From Hymenobacter translucens (lineage in GTDB: Bacteria > Bacteroidota > Bacteroidia > Cytophagales > Hymenobacteraceae), in assembly GCF_020685205.1 (NCBI RefSeq), contig NZ_JAJERB010000008.1:124001-188000 (forward strand): 64,000 nucleotides of DNA, written 5' to 3'. The notes beneath the pieces were generated by a model that searched no databases, was not told where the DNA came from, and saw only the letters and a list, made by a program, of their open reading frames with translations. The translations under genes and the position numbers were made by a program. Within the stretch, counting starts at the first letter, position 1. Each line of letters starts with the position of its first letter. Below are positions 1-7,502 of the stretch, one piece after another.

Positions 1-1
1 C

Positions 2-685
2 GTTTTCCTGCGCTTTGGCCTGCACAACCTGCTGGGCTGGATTTTCTTCCCGATGTTCTGGCTCAGCCGCATGACCCAGCTGGGCGCGTGGGTGGCCCGG
101 CACCGCCAGGTACCGTTCAACGACTTTCCCTCGGCCGTCTTCAACTACCAGAAGCGCTACGAGCTGTATAAATTCGTGCTGGAGCGCGAAAAGCTGGATG
201 GGCCTATCAGCTACCTGGAGTTTGGCGTGGCGGCCGGAGACTCGTTCCGGTGGTGGGCTGCGCAGAACCAGCATCCCGACAGCCGGTTCCACGGGTTCGA
301 CACCTTCACGGGCCTGCCCGAAGACTGGGGCCTGTTCAAGAAGGGCGACATGAGCACCGGCAAGCAGATTCCGGAGATGAACGACGCCCGCTGCCAGTTC
401 TACGCCGGTTTGTTTCAGCAGACCCTGCCCAGCTTTCTGCGCAGCACGCCTCTGACCCACCGTCGCGTCATTCACCTCGACGCGGACCTGTTCACGGCTA
501 CGCTCTACGTGCTGACCAGCCTGCACCCCTACCTGCAAAGCGGCGACATTCTGCTGTTCGACGAGTTCAACGTGCCTACCCACGAGTTTTCAGCCTTCAC
601 CGACTACTGCCGCTCGTTTTACGTGCAGACCGAGGTGCTGGCCGCCGTCAACAACTACTACCAGGTGGCCTTCCGGGTGCTGTAA
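2..685 (+). CDS. TylF/MycF-like SAM-dependent methyltransferase, 5' partial
   Basis: Class I methyltransferase of the TylF (macrocin O-methyltransferase-like) type. The frame is open from the first bases of the window, so the N-terminus lies upstream. An ATG at 53 is not convincing as the start because a coherent hydrophobic stretch (LRFGLHNLLGWIFFP) precedes it in frame. The SAM-binding motif YLEFGVAAGDSFRWW is followed by HGFDTFTGLPEDW and an acidic HLDADLF motif, then LLFDEFN, all typical of this family, where the Asp residues bind a divalent metal. In many Bacteroidota such enzymes act on sugars or on glycan and capsule precursors, but no glycan genes are visible here and the substrate is unknown. 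The gene ends about 200 bp before the next one and no terminator is obvious. Confidence 0.75.
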   Translation, partial: VFLRFGLHNLLGWIFFPMFWLSRMTQLGAWVARHRQVPFNDFPSAVFNYQKRYELYKFVLEREKLDGPISYLEFGVAAGDSFRWWAAQNQHPDSRFHGFDTFTGLPEDWGLFKKGDMSTGKQIPEMNDARCQFYAGLFQQTLPSFLRSTPLTHRRVIHLDADLFTATLYVLTSLHPYLQSGDILLFDEFNVPTHEFSAFTDYCRSFYVQTEVLAAVNNYYQVAFRVL

Positions 686-781
686 AGCCTGCGGCGGGCG
701 GGATAACGGGTAAGCGACGGGGCAAAAGGCACGGGCTGAATATCAGCTGACGGTATGGAGCCGGCCGCTTTGAAACCTGCG

Positions 782-789
782 TATCTTTG
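782..789 (+). promoter_or_regulatory. Bacteroidota -7 element (TATCTTTG) for the TonB-domain gene
   Basis: TATCTTTG matches the TAnnTTTG consensus exactly. Transcription would start near 795, about 100 nt before the GTG at 894. No good TTG -33 element lies 19-21 nt upstream. A longer reading frame beginning at 789 would overlap this element, which supports the 894 start. Confidence 0.55.
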
Positions 790-893
790 TGGTCTGGCTG
801 GTCGAAACTATTTACCCGCAACCAGCCTTTAGCTTGCTTGGGGCGGCTCTTTCCGGTCGCCCGCCCGGCTTTCACCTAACCTGCCTTATCCGC

Positions 894-1379
894 GTGAAAC
901 AACTGACTTTGCTGCTGTTCGTCCTGGCGGGCAGCCTAACGGCCCGGGCGCAGCAGCCCGCCGCCCCGGCCAAGCAACCCATTGAGCTCAAGCCCGGACA
1001 AGTGAAAGGCCAGCGCAAGCCGACCCCCAATCGCCCCGACGTGCCGCCCCAGTTCGTAGGCGGCGCCAAGGCCTTGGGCGAGTTTTTTCAGTTGAATGTA
1101 AAATATCCGGAGGCCGCCGGCGTCAAAAAGATTATGGGCAACGTGGTGACGGCCTTTACGGTGGAAGCCGACGGCCGCATCAGCAACCCTACGGTAGTAA
1201 CGAGCCTGAGCCCGGAGTGTGACGCGGAGGCCCTGCGGGTGCTGGCCCTGATGCCCGCCTGGAAGCCCGCTACCCGCCGCGGTGAACCGATGCCCATCCA
1301 GGTGCGCCTGCCCATCCCTTTCGGCAACTCCTCGACCCTGGTGGTGGAAAAGCAGAAGGGCAAAGTAAAGTTTGAGTAG
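894..1379 (+). CDS. TonB C-terminal domain protein (secreted)
   Basis: A 161-residue protein. The GTG at 894 is chosen because it is directly followed by a signal peptide (KQLTLLLFVLAGSLTARAQ) and lies downstream of a TATCTTTG promoter element. After a Pro/Lys-rich linker comes a TonB_C domain: FVGGAKALGEFFQLNVKYPEAA, then GNVVTAFTVEADGRI, and a C-terminal ALMPAWKPATRRGEPM with VRLPIPF. Classical TonB has an N-terminal membrane anchor and couples ExbBD to outer-membrane receptors. Here the N-terminus looks like a cleavable signal peptide, so this may be one of the many Bacteroidota TonB_C-domain proteins of unknown role rather than the main energy transducer. No exbBD genes are nearby. Confidence 0.75.
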   Translation: MKQLTLLLFVLAGSLTARAQQPAAPAKQPIELKPGQVKGQRKPTPNRPDVPPQFVGGAKALGEFFQLNVKYPEAAGVKKIMGNVVTAFTVEADGRISNPTVVTSLSPECDAEALRVLALMPAWKPATRRGEPMPIQVRLPIPFGNSSTLVVEKQKGKVKFE

Positions 1380-1476
1380 TTATTAGGGCGCAGCACGCAG
1401 GTCTTAGCCCGGGGAGGTCAGCCAGCCTACCCGTACCCTAAGGTCTACGATTCTAAGTCCCTAAGCCCTGAGAAAT

Positions 1477-3333
1477 ATGGCCCGTAGTGGAATAAATACC
1501 AGCGGTACGTCCCTTGAACCGGACGCACCGAAGAAGAAGATTACCAAGGAAAGCTTTCAGCAGGGGCTGCGGATCTTCCGGTTCGTGCTGCCCTACCGGG
1601 CCAAGTTCATTGTTGGGCTGCTGCTGCTCTTTCTGTCGAGTGCCACGTTCATGGCTTTTCCGTGGGTGGCCGGGAAACTGGTTGATGCGGCCACGGCAGC
1701 TTCCCTGGGCAAGCCGGCTCCCATGCTGCGCGGCTTCACGCTGAACGTCAATAATATTGCGCTGGCTCTGTTTGCTGTCATTGTACTACAGGGCATCTTT
1801 TCGTTCGGGCGCATCTGGTTTTTCACCCGGGTAAGCGAGTTTACCGTGCGCGACATCCGGCAGGGCCTATATGCCAAGTTCGTTAGCCTGCCGATTCCGT
1901 TCTTCGAGAAAAACCGCGTTGGTGCCATCACCTCCCGCATCACCTCCGACGTGTCCCAGATTCAGGACACTTTCTCCCTGACCCTGGCCGAGTTATTCCG
2001 TCAGGTTTTTACGCTTATCGGAGGCATCGTGCTGATTATGATTACCTCCTGGAAGCTGGCCCTGTTCATGCTGGCGACCTTCCCGGTGCTGGTGCTGGCG
2101 GCGCTGGTGTTTGGGCGCGGCATTCGCAAGCTGTCGAAAGCAACTCAGGAGGAACTGGCCAAGTCAAACGTGATTGTGGAAGAGACGCTGCAAGCCATCA
2201 ACACGGTGAAGGCGTTTACGAATGAGCAGTTCGAGATTGGGCGCTACAACTATACGCTGGGCCGCACAGTGACCTTGGCGCTAAAAAGCAATCTGTACCG
2301 CGGCGCCTTTGTGTCGTTTATCATCATTGGCCTGTTCGGAGGCATTATTCTGGTCTTGTGGCGAGGTGCTACCCTGGTCAGCGCTACCGGCCCTGATCAT
2401 CTGGAAGTGGGGCAGCTTATCGCCTTTATTCTCTACACCATGTTTATCGGGGCCTCGGTGGCCGGTCTGGGCGAGCTGTACGGCAAGGTGCAAAGCACGC
2501 TGGGCGCCTCGGAGCGGATTCTGGAAATCCTCGACGAGCCCACCGAGCCGACGCACCGCCCCCGCCTGACCGGCACCGCCCCCCTACAGGTGCGCGGCGA
2601 CATCGACTACCAGAACGTGGCCTTCAGCTACCCCACCCGCCCCGACCTGCCGGTGCTTAAGGACATCAGCTTCGACATTCAGGCCGGCGAGAAAATTGCC
2701 CTGGTGGGCCCGAGTGGGGCCGGCAAAAGCACCATCGTGCAGCTGCTGATGCAGTTCTACGAGCTGAGCGCCGGCAAAATCCTGGTCGACGGGCACGACA
2801 TCCGCCAGCTGGACCTTACCGAGCTGCGCAGCCACATCGGCATCGTGCCCCAGGAAACGCTGCTGTTCGGCGGCACCATCCGCGAGAATATCGCCTACGG
2901 CAAGACCGACGCCAGTGAGGCCGAAATCGTGGCGGCGGCCCGCAAAGCCAACGCCTGGCAGTTCATCAGCTCGTTTCCCGAAGGACTGGATGCCGTGGTA
3001 GGCGAGCGGGGCATCAAGCTGTCGGGCGGACAGCGCCAGCGCATTGCCATTGCCCGCGCCATCCTGAAAAACCCCGCCATCCTCATCCTCGACGAAGCCA
3101 CCTCGGCCCTCGACTCCGAAAGCGAGAAGCTGGTGCAGGGCGCCATGGACGAGCTGATGAAAGACCGGACCAGCATCATCATTGCCCACCGTCTGAGCAC
3201 CATCCGCAAAGTCGACAAGATCCTGGTGATTGAAGGCGGCCGGATCGTGGAGCAAGGCACCCACGAAGAGCTGAGCAACAGCGACAATGGCCTGTATGCC
3301 AACCTGCTCAAGCTACAGTTTGAGTTAAGCTGA
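1477..3333 (+). CDS. ABC exporter, fused permease and ATPase (MsbA/LmrA-like)
   Basis: A 618-residue half-transporter of the type I exporter class, which pumps lipids or hydrophobic compounds as a homodimer in the inner membrane. Residues about 35-340 form a six-helix transmembrane domain. The nucleotide-binding domain has Walker A GPSGAGKS (411-418), the signature LSGGQ (515-519), Walker B ILILDEA (535-541) and the H-loop IIAHRLST. All catalytic residues appear intact. The length is usual for MsbA-like proteins. A strong hairpin terminator follows at 3439-3465, so it is probably the last gene of its transcript. The substrate cannot be told from sequence; MsbA itself flips lipid A, but this subfamily also includes drug exporters. 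Confidence 0.9.
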   Translation: MARSGINTSGTSLEPDAPKKKITKESFQQGLRIFRFVLPYRAKFIVGLLLLFLSSATFMAFPWVAGKLVDAATAASLGKPAPMLRGFTLNVNNIALALFAVIVLQGIFSFGRIWFFTRVSEFTVRDIRQGLYAKFVSLPIPFFEKNRVGAITSRITSDVSQIQDTFSLTLAELFRQVFTLIGGIVLIMITSWKLALFMLATFPVLVLAALVFGRGIRKLSKATQEELAKSNVIVEETLQAINTVKAFTNEQFEIGRYNYTLGRTVTLALKSNLYRGAFVSFIIIGLFGGIILVLWRGATLVSATGPDHLEVGQLIAFILYTMFIGASVAGLGELYGKVQSTLGASERILEILDEPTEPTHRPRLTGTAPLQVRGDIDYQNVAFSYPTRPDLPVLKDISFDIQAGEKIALVGPSGAGKSTIVQLLMQFYELSAGKILVDGHDIRQLDLTELRSHIGIVPQETLLFGGTIRENIAYGKTDASEAEIVAAARKANAWQFISSFPEGLDAVVGERGIKLSGGQRQRIAIARAILKNPAILILDEATSALDSESEKLVQGAMDELMKDRTSIIIAHRLSTIRKVDKILVIEGGRIVEQGTHEELSNSDNGLYANLLKLQFELS

Positions 3334-3347
3334 TTTGTCTAGAGCTG

Positions 3348-3380
3348 TTAGCAGCTGGCTGTTGGCTGATAGCTTTTTGC
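3348..3380. repeat. Degenerate AGCTG/GGCTGATAGCT low-complexity repeat
   Basis: The stretch reads GTTAGCAGCTGGCTGTTGG and continues CTGATAGCT. A related sequence occurs in inverted orientation at 37432-37474 (GGCTAACAGCCAATAACC followed by ATCAGCTATCAGCT). Such short iterated AGCTnnT motifs recur in intergenic DNA of this window; their role is unknown. Confidence 0.3.
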
Positions 3381-3438
3381 AGAACCAAGCCGATGAGAGC
3401 TTTTTGACTATGAGTCACCGGTCACGCAAAAAAATGAA

Positions 3439-3465
3439 AAAGGGCGGAGCGGGACTCCGCCCTTT
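3439..3465 (+). terminator. Intrinsic terminator after the ABC exporter
   Basis: A perfect 11-bp stem AAAGGGCGGAG / CTCCGCCCTTT with a 5-nt loop. The T tract is short (TTT then G). It lies 106 bp after the ABC exporter stop. Confidence 0.75.
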
Positions 3466-3572
3466 GCATTCTACCTTATGCCTACCTTAAGGCGGCTACC
3501 TCAGACATTACCCCTCATGAGGTCGTCCATTAAAACCGATACCGCAGGGCAGCTGCGCTAATCCTTATCCTC

Positions 3573-4106
3573 GTGCCGATCCAGATTGCGCCCTCTACCG
3601 TTTCCTTCACCGAATTTGAAGCCATTCACCAGGAGCAGCAGCGGCGGCGCTATCCGGAACTGAAGGCCCCGAAGCCGGCTTCCTCCGACTCCTGGAAAGG
3701 TATGTTTCGGCGTTGGGCGGTGCTGCTGGTTTCCTCAGCGACCATCACGTACTGGGCCGGCGGAAACTGGTTTTCCTGGGTGGTAACAGCCACCGTCTTC
3801 TCCGTGCTGGGTTTGCTGTACCAGCGCTGGGAGTACCGCCGCGCCTTCCGGCAGCAACCCAGCGTGCAGCAGCCGACCAGCTTTACTGTCGAACCGGCGG
3901 GCATCACCGTGCATGAAAGCGGCGGGGCCCGTTTTTTTCGCTGGACGGACTTCTACCGCGTGGAGCCCGTGCAGCACTGGCTTTTGCTTTACACTTCGGT
4001 GGAACACTGCTACTACCTTAACCTGGACCTGGTACAGCCGCCCGCTACCCGGGCTGACCTGCTGGCCCTGCTTCCAGGCCTGCCGGTGCCGGCCCGGCAG
4101 CTTTAG
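3573..4106 (+). CDS. YcxB-like membrane protein
   Basis: A 177-residue protein starting at GTG 3573; no ATG lies upstream in frame. Two adjacent hydrophobic segments at residues about 48-80 (WAVLLVSSATITYW and FSWVVTATVFSVLGLLY) form a hairpin in the inner membrane. The C-terminal half (FTVEPAGITVHESGGARFF, then WTDFYRVEPVQHWLLLY) resembles the YcxB-like C-terminal domain, a small PH-like beta domain. Function of the family is unknown. It stands alone between a terminator and a separate DUF2911 gene. Confidence 0.6.
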   Translation: MPIQIAPSTVSFTEFEAIHQEQQRRRYPELKAPKPASSDSWKGMFRRWAVLLVSSATITYWAGGNWFSWVVTATVFSVLGLLYQRWEYRRAFRQQPSVQQPTSFTVEPAGITVHESGGARFFRWTDFYRVEPVQHWLLLYTSVEHCYYLNLDLVQPPATRADLLALLPGLPVPARQL

Positions 4107-4238
4107 CCAATGCCGGCGCTCCTGGCAGCCAGCCGGAGAAACCTACGGTGTAAATCCCGGAACAACGTGCCCAGAAAATGCAGCGGATGAGCTGGATTTC
4201 TCTATTTTTACTCGTCCAACTCACACATTTCCCTTACT

Positions 4239-5132
4239 ATGATTTCCTCTTCCGTTTTGACGTCTTCGCGCGCTGCCGGCGCTACCCTGCTGGTGAGCGG
4301 CCTGCTGCTTGCTTCGGCTGCCCAGGCCCAGATCAGCACGCCCGCTGCCAGTCCCAAAAGCACCGTGACCCAGCGCGTAGGCCTTACCGACGTTACCATC
4401 ACCTATTACCGCCCCAGCGCCAAGGGCCGCACCATCTACGGTACGGTGGTTCCCTTCGGCAAGCGGTGGCGCACCGGCGCCAACAGCACGACCACCATCA
4501 AGTTTTCCGACGACGTGACGCTGGAGGGCAAGAAGGTACCGGCCGGTGAGTACGGCATCTACACCATTCCCAACAAGACGGAGTGGCTGGTGGTGCTGAA
4601 CAAGAGCACCAAGCAGGGCGCCGACGTCGACAACTTCAAGGACGACCAGGACGTGGCCCGTTTCTCGGTAAAGCCTTACAAGCTGGGCAACACCGTCGAA
4701 ACGTTCACCATCGGCTTCTCCGACCTTACCCCCGCCACGGCCAACATCGATATCCAGTGGGCCCTGACCGGCGTTAAGTTCAAGCTGGCAACCGATGTGG
4801 ACCCCAAGGTAATGGCCCAGATTGATGAGAAAGTCATCAAGGGAACGGCAGCCACGGCCAACGACTACGCCGCTGCCGCCGTGTATTACTATGAAAACAA
4901 CAAGGACATGAAGCAGGCGCTGGAGTGGATTCAGAAAGCCAATGCGAATGACCCCAAGTTCTGGAACCTGCACCACGAGGCCAAAATCAAGATGAAGATG
5001 AAGGACTACAAGGGTGCCATGGCCTCGGCCGAGCAATCGCGCAAGCTGGCCCTCGACGCCAAGAATGCCGACTACGTGAAAATGAACGAAGACCTGGCGG
5101 CCGAAGCCAAAAAGAACAGCGGCGCCAAGTAG
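4239..5132 (+). CDS. DUF2911 domain secreted protein
   Basis: A 297-residue exported protein. The N-terminus (ATG 4239) carries a signal peptide ending near LLASAAQAQ. Residues about 35-175 match DUF2911, a family common in Bacteroidota: TITYYRPSAKGRTIYGTVVPFG, GKRWRTGANSTTTIKFSDDV and VPAGEYGIYTIPNKTEW are its hallmark blocks. The C-terminal third contains TPR-like helices (DYAAAAVYYYENNKDMKQAL, WNLHHEAKIKMKMKDYKGAM). The biochemical role is not known. It is monocistronic, with a bidirectional terminator at 5188-5221 separating it from the convergent symporter gene. Confidence 0.85.
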   Translation: MISSSVLTSSRAAGATLLVSGLLLASAAQAQISTPAASPKSTVTQRVGLTDVTITYYRPSAKGRTIYGTVVPFGKRWRTGANSTTTIKFSDDVTLEGKKVPAGEYGIYTIPNKTEWLVVLNKSTKQGADVDNFKDDQDVARFSVKPYKLGNTVETFTIGFSDLTPATANIDIQWALTGVKFKLATDVDPKVMAQIDEKVIKGTAATANDYAAAAVYYYENNKDMKQALEWIQKANANDPKFWNLHHEAKIKMKMKDYKGAMASAEQSRKLALDAKNADYVKMNEDLAAEAKKNSGAK

Positions 5133-5187
5133 CGGGCAGCGGCAGCCGGTACGCTCCAGGCCGCCGCTCGTTCTGCCAGTCAAATGC

Positions 5188-5221
5188 AAAAAGCCCCTTC
5201 CTTAACGGTTGGGGCTTTTTT
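5188..5221. terminator. Bidirectional terminator between convergent genes
   Basis: AAAAAGCCCC pairs with GGGGCTTTTT across a 13-nt loop, giving A and T tracts on both sides. It serves the DUF2911 gene on the plus strand and probably the symporter on the minus strand. Confidence 0.8.
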
Positions 5222-5264
5222 GCTTTCGGGTGCTCGTGCGGCGCCGGCTCTGCTGCCCGGTTTC

Positions 5265-6980
5265 TTACGCCGCGTCAACCATTTTTTCGGCTGTTCCGGG
5301 CAGCAGGGCCTGGAGTAGCGCACCCAGCAGCATCACCAGCGCGCAGCCGATGATGTTGTACCAGAGGTAGGCTACGTCGGTCTGCCAGAACAGCAGGAAG
5401 ATGATGGCCTGGGTAATCAGCGCAGCCAGAAATACGGCCCGGCCGCCGATGCTTTTCAGAAAGAAGGCCACCACGAAAATACCCAGAATGGTGCCGTAGA
5501 ACAGGGAGCCCAGGATGTTGACGGCCTGGATCAGGTTTTCCATTCGGGCGGCAAACAGGGCGAATCCGATGCCCAGGACGCCCCAGGTGATGGTGGCCCA
5601 GCGCGAGGCCCGCACGTAGTGCTGCTCATCTACCCGCCGGCGCACATTGGGCTGGTACAGGTCGATGATGGTGGTGGACGCCAGCGCGTTGAGGCCGGCA
5701 GCGGCGCTGCTCATGGCCGCGCACAACACCACCGCAATCAGCAGCCCTACCAGGCCGTGGGGCAGGTAGCGGAGCACGAAGCTCAGAAACACGTAGTCGG
5801 TGTCCTTGGCTTCGGCGGTGGGCACAGCCTCCTTGACCAGGGCGTTCAGGTCGGTGCGCACTTGCTTTAGGGAGGTAGTGGCCGCGTCGAGCTGCTGCTG
5901 GGCGGCCTGCTGGGCGGCCTGGTCGTTGGTGCGCAGGGTGCGGATAAGCTGCCCGGCCGCGGCCTGCTGGGGCGCAAAGAGCGCCGTCTGGCGCTGCTCG
6001 AGGGCCCGCAGCGCCGCCGCGTGGGTGGGGCTGGCGGAGAGCTGCTCCTGCACCGGGCGGTTGAAGGTAAGCGGGGGTTGGTTGAACTGGTAGAACACGA
6101 ACAGCAGCACCCCGATCAGCAGAATGCCAAACTGCATCGGAATCTTGACCAGGCCGTTGAACAGCAGCCCCAGCCGGCTTTCGGTGATGCTCTGCCCGGC
6201 CAGATAGCGCTGCACCTGGCTTTGGTCGGTGCCGAAGTACGAAAGAGCCAGGAACAGCCCGCCGGTCATGCCGGTCCAGAAGTTGTAGCGGTCCTTGGGG
6301 TCGAAGTGAAAGTCGACGAGGTTGAGCTTGCCCTGGTGCCCGGCTAGGCGCATCGCGTCGCCGAAGCCGACGTCGGCCGGCAGGTAATGCACGAGCAGAA
6401 AGCCCGCCACTACCATGCCGGTGAAGATAATGGCCACCTGCCCCTGCTGGGTTACGGCCACGGCCCGGGTGCCGCCGGTCACGGTGTAGCTGATCATCAG
6501 CCCCCCGATCAGCCAGACCGTCAGGCTCACGTTCCACCCCAGAATAGCCGACAAAACCAGGGCCGGGGCGTAGAGGGAAAGGCCGTTGCTCAGCCCCCGC
6601 TGAACCAGAAACAGCAAGGCCGCCAGGGTGCGGGTGGGGCGGCCGAAACGGGTTTCGAGGTACTCGTAGGCCGTAAAAACCTGGAGCCGGTGGTAAAGCG
6701 GCACGGCGAAGATGGCAATCAGCACCATGGCGACCGGCAGGCCAAAGTAAAACTGAATAAAGCGCATCCCGTCGTCGTAAGCCTGGCCCGGGGTGCTCAG
6801 AAAGGTGATGGCCGACGCCTGGGTGGCCACGATGCTCAGCCCGATGCCCCACCAATTGGCCTGCCGCCCGCCGAGCAGGTAGGCATCCAGGGAGCGGCCG
6901 GCCTTGCGGGTGCGCCAGGTGCCGTAGCCCACGATAAACGCCAGGGTGCCCGCCAGCACCAGCCAGTCGAGCCCGCTCAC
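5265..6980 (-). CDS. Sodium:solute symporter (SSS family)
   Basis: A 571-residue inner-membrane transporter that couples Na+ entry to uptake of an unknown organic solute. I place the start at GTG 6980 because it overlaps the stop of the upstream small gene (GTGA) and leaves the first transmembrane segment (LDWLVLAGTLAFIVGYG) complete. SSS hallmarks are YLLGGRQANWWGIGLSIVAT at about 35-53, TYSV-like topology with 12-13 helices, and a Na+-site region SYFGTDQSQVQRYL. A soluble Ala/Gln-rich insert sits at residues about 300-395 between two helices and is longer than in classical PutP or SglT proteins. The insert is predicted helical; its role is unknown. The substrate cannot be named. Confidence 0.88.
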   Translation of the reverse strand: MSGLDWLVLAGTLAFIVGYGTWRTRKAGRSLDAYLLGGRQANWWGIGLSIVATQASAITFLSTPGQAYDDGMRFIQFYFGLPVAMVLIAIFAVPLYHRLQVFTAYEYLETRFGRPTRTLAALLFLVQRGLSNGLSLYAPALVLSAILGWNVSLTVWLIGGLMISYTVTGGTRAVAVTQQGQVAIIFTGMVVAGFLLVHYLPADVGFGDAMRLAGHQGKLNLVDFHFDPKDRYNFWTGMTGGLFLALSYFGTDQSQVQRYLAGQSITESRLGLLFNGLVKIPMQFGILLIGVLLFVFYQFNQPPLTFNRPVQEQLSASPTHAAALRALEQRQTALFAPQQAAAGQLIRTLRTNDQAAQQAAQQQLDAATTSLKQVRTDLNALVKEAVPTAEAKDTDYVFLSFVLRYLPHGLVGLLIAVVLCAAMSSAAAGLNALASTTIIDLYQPNVRRRVDEQHYVRASRWATITWGVLGIGFALFAARMENLIQAVNILGSLFYGTILGIFVVAFFLKSIGGRAVFLAALITQAIIFLLFWQTDVAYLWYNIIGCALVMLLGALLQALLPGTAEKMVDAA

Positions 6981-7195
6981 GCGAAGGAATGAGTTAAGTA
7001 CACGAAAAGCCCGATTTCCGAGCCCAGCGCAGCCAGCACCAGCCAGTACCACGCCCGCCACGACGGCAGCAACGGCGGTTTCTCAGTTTCAGCAGCAGTG
7101 GGCACGGGCGGGAGGGGTTGGTGGGCAGGATAGGCTGGCAAGTTAGGTTCTCCTTGCGTGATGTTGGGCGGTAAAACTCCCCTCCTTATTTTCAA
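6977..7195 (-). CDS. Small single-helix membrane protein coupled to the symporter
   Basis: A 72-residue ORF whose TGA stop overlaps the symporter GTG start by four bases (GTGA), a classic arrangement for translational coupling. The N-terminal half is Pro-rich and polar (PAYPAHQPLPPVPTAAETEK). The C-terminal half has one hydrophobic helix, RAWYWLVLAALGSEIGLFVY, and ends a few residues later. Some SSS transporters have small accessory subunits (for example DUF4212 proteins), so this could be one, but I do not recognise the family. The ATG at 7195 is the only ATG in frame; the exact start is unproven. Confidence 0.55.
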   Translation of the reverse strand: MKIRRGVLPPNITQGEPNLPAYPAHQPLPPVPTAAETEKPPLLPSWRAWYWLVLAALGSEIGLFVYLTHSFA

Positions 7196-7291
7196 ATCCC
7201 GCGCATCAAGCGGCGTGGGTACCCGAAGGGCGGGGTGATTAAGTTGTTGGCGATATTAGCTCATGGCTTTTAGCTGCTGACCTTTTTAGTT

Positions 7292-7402
7292 GTCATCCTG
7301 AGCCTGCGAAGGACCTTATCAGGATCAAACGAGTCATTGCTTGGCTATTCGTTCGACTGATTGTCGTTCTGCGGTGCTAAGGTCCTTCGCTCTGCTCAGG
7401 AT
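7292..7402. repeat. REP-like inverted pair (VILSRAKDL-type repeat)
   Basis: ATCCTGAGCCTGCGAAGGAC (7295-7314) continues CTTA and recurs inverted as TAAGGTCCTTCGCTCTGCTC (7378-7397) continuing AGGAT. When translated it gives the string VILSRAKDL, a well-known artefact of this intergenic repeat in Bacteroidota. Confidence 0.75.
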
Positions 7403-7434
7403 TACGTTCTGAATAAACAACGTCAGCAACGACG

Positions 7435-7496
7435 TCAACCACCCCAGCCGCGCCTTCGGCACGGCATCCCCCTCCTCAGCTGAGGAGGGGAGGTTC
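7435..7496. repeat. CAACCACCCC / CCCCTCC-GGAGGGG intergenic repeat, copy 1
   Basis: CAACCACCCC, a GC-rich spacer, then the hairpin CCCCCTCCTCAGCTGAGGAGG followed by GGAGG. Two further copies in inverted orientation flank each other at 17654-17790. No coding potential. Confidence 0.6.
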
Positions 7497-7502
7497 CGAT
7501 TT

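Larger units (their letters stand above)
7196..7502. other. Intergenic region filled with repeat elements
   Basis: 307 bp between the small membrane protein and the PIG-L gene. It contains no credible gene. It holds an inverted pair of the 'CATCCTGAGC..GAAGGACCTTA' repeat (7292-7402) and one copy of the 'CAACCACCCC..CCCCTCC..GGAGGGG' repeat (7435-7496). Confidence 0.7.

Noticed and set aside
789..893. A longer N-terminus for the TonB-domain protein starting at 789
   Set aside because: It would overlap the TATCTTTG promoter element, and the signal peptide begins at 894.
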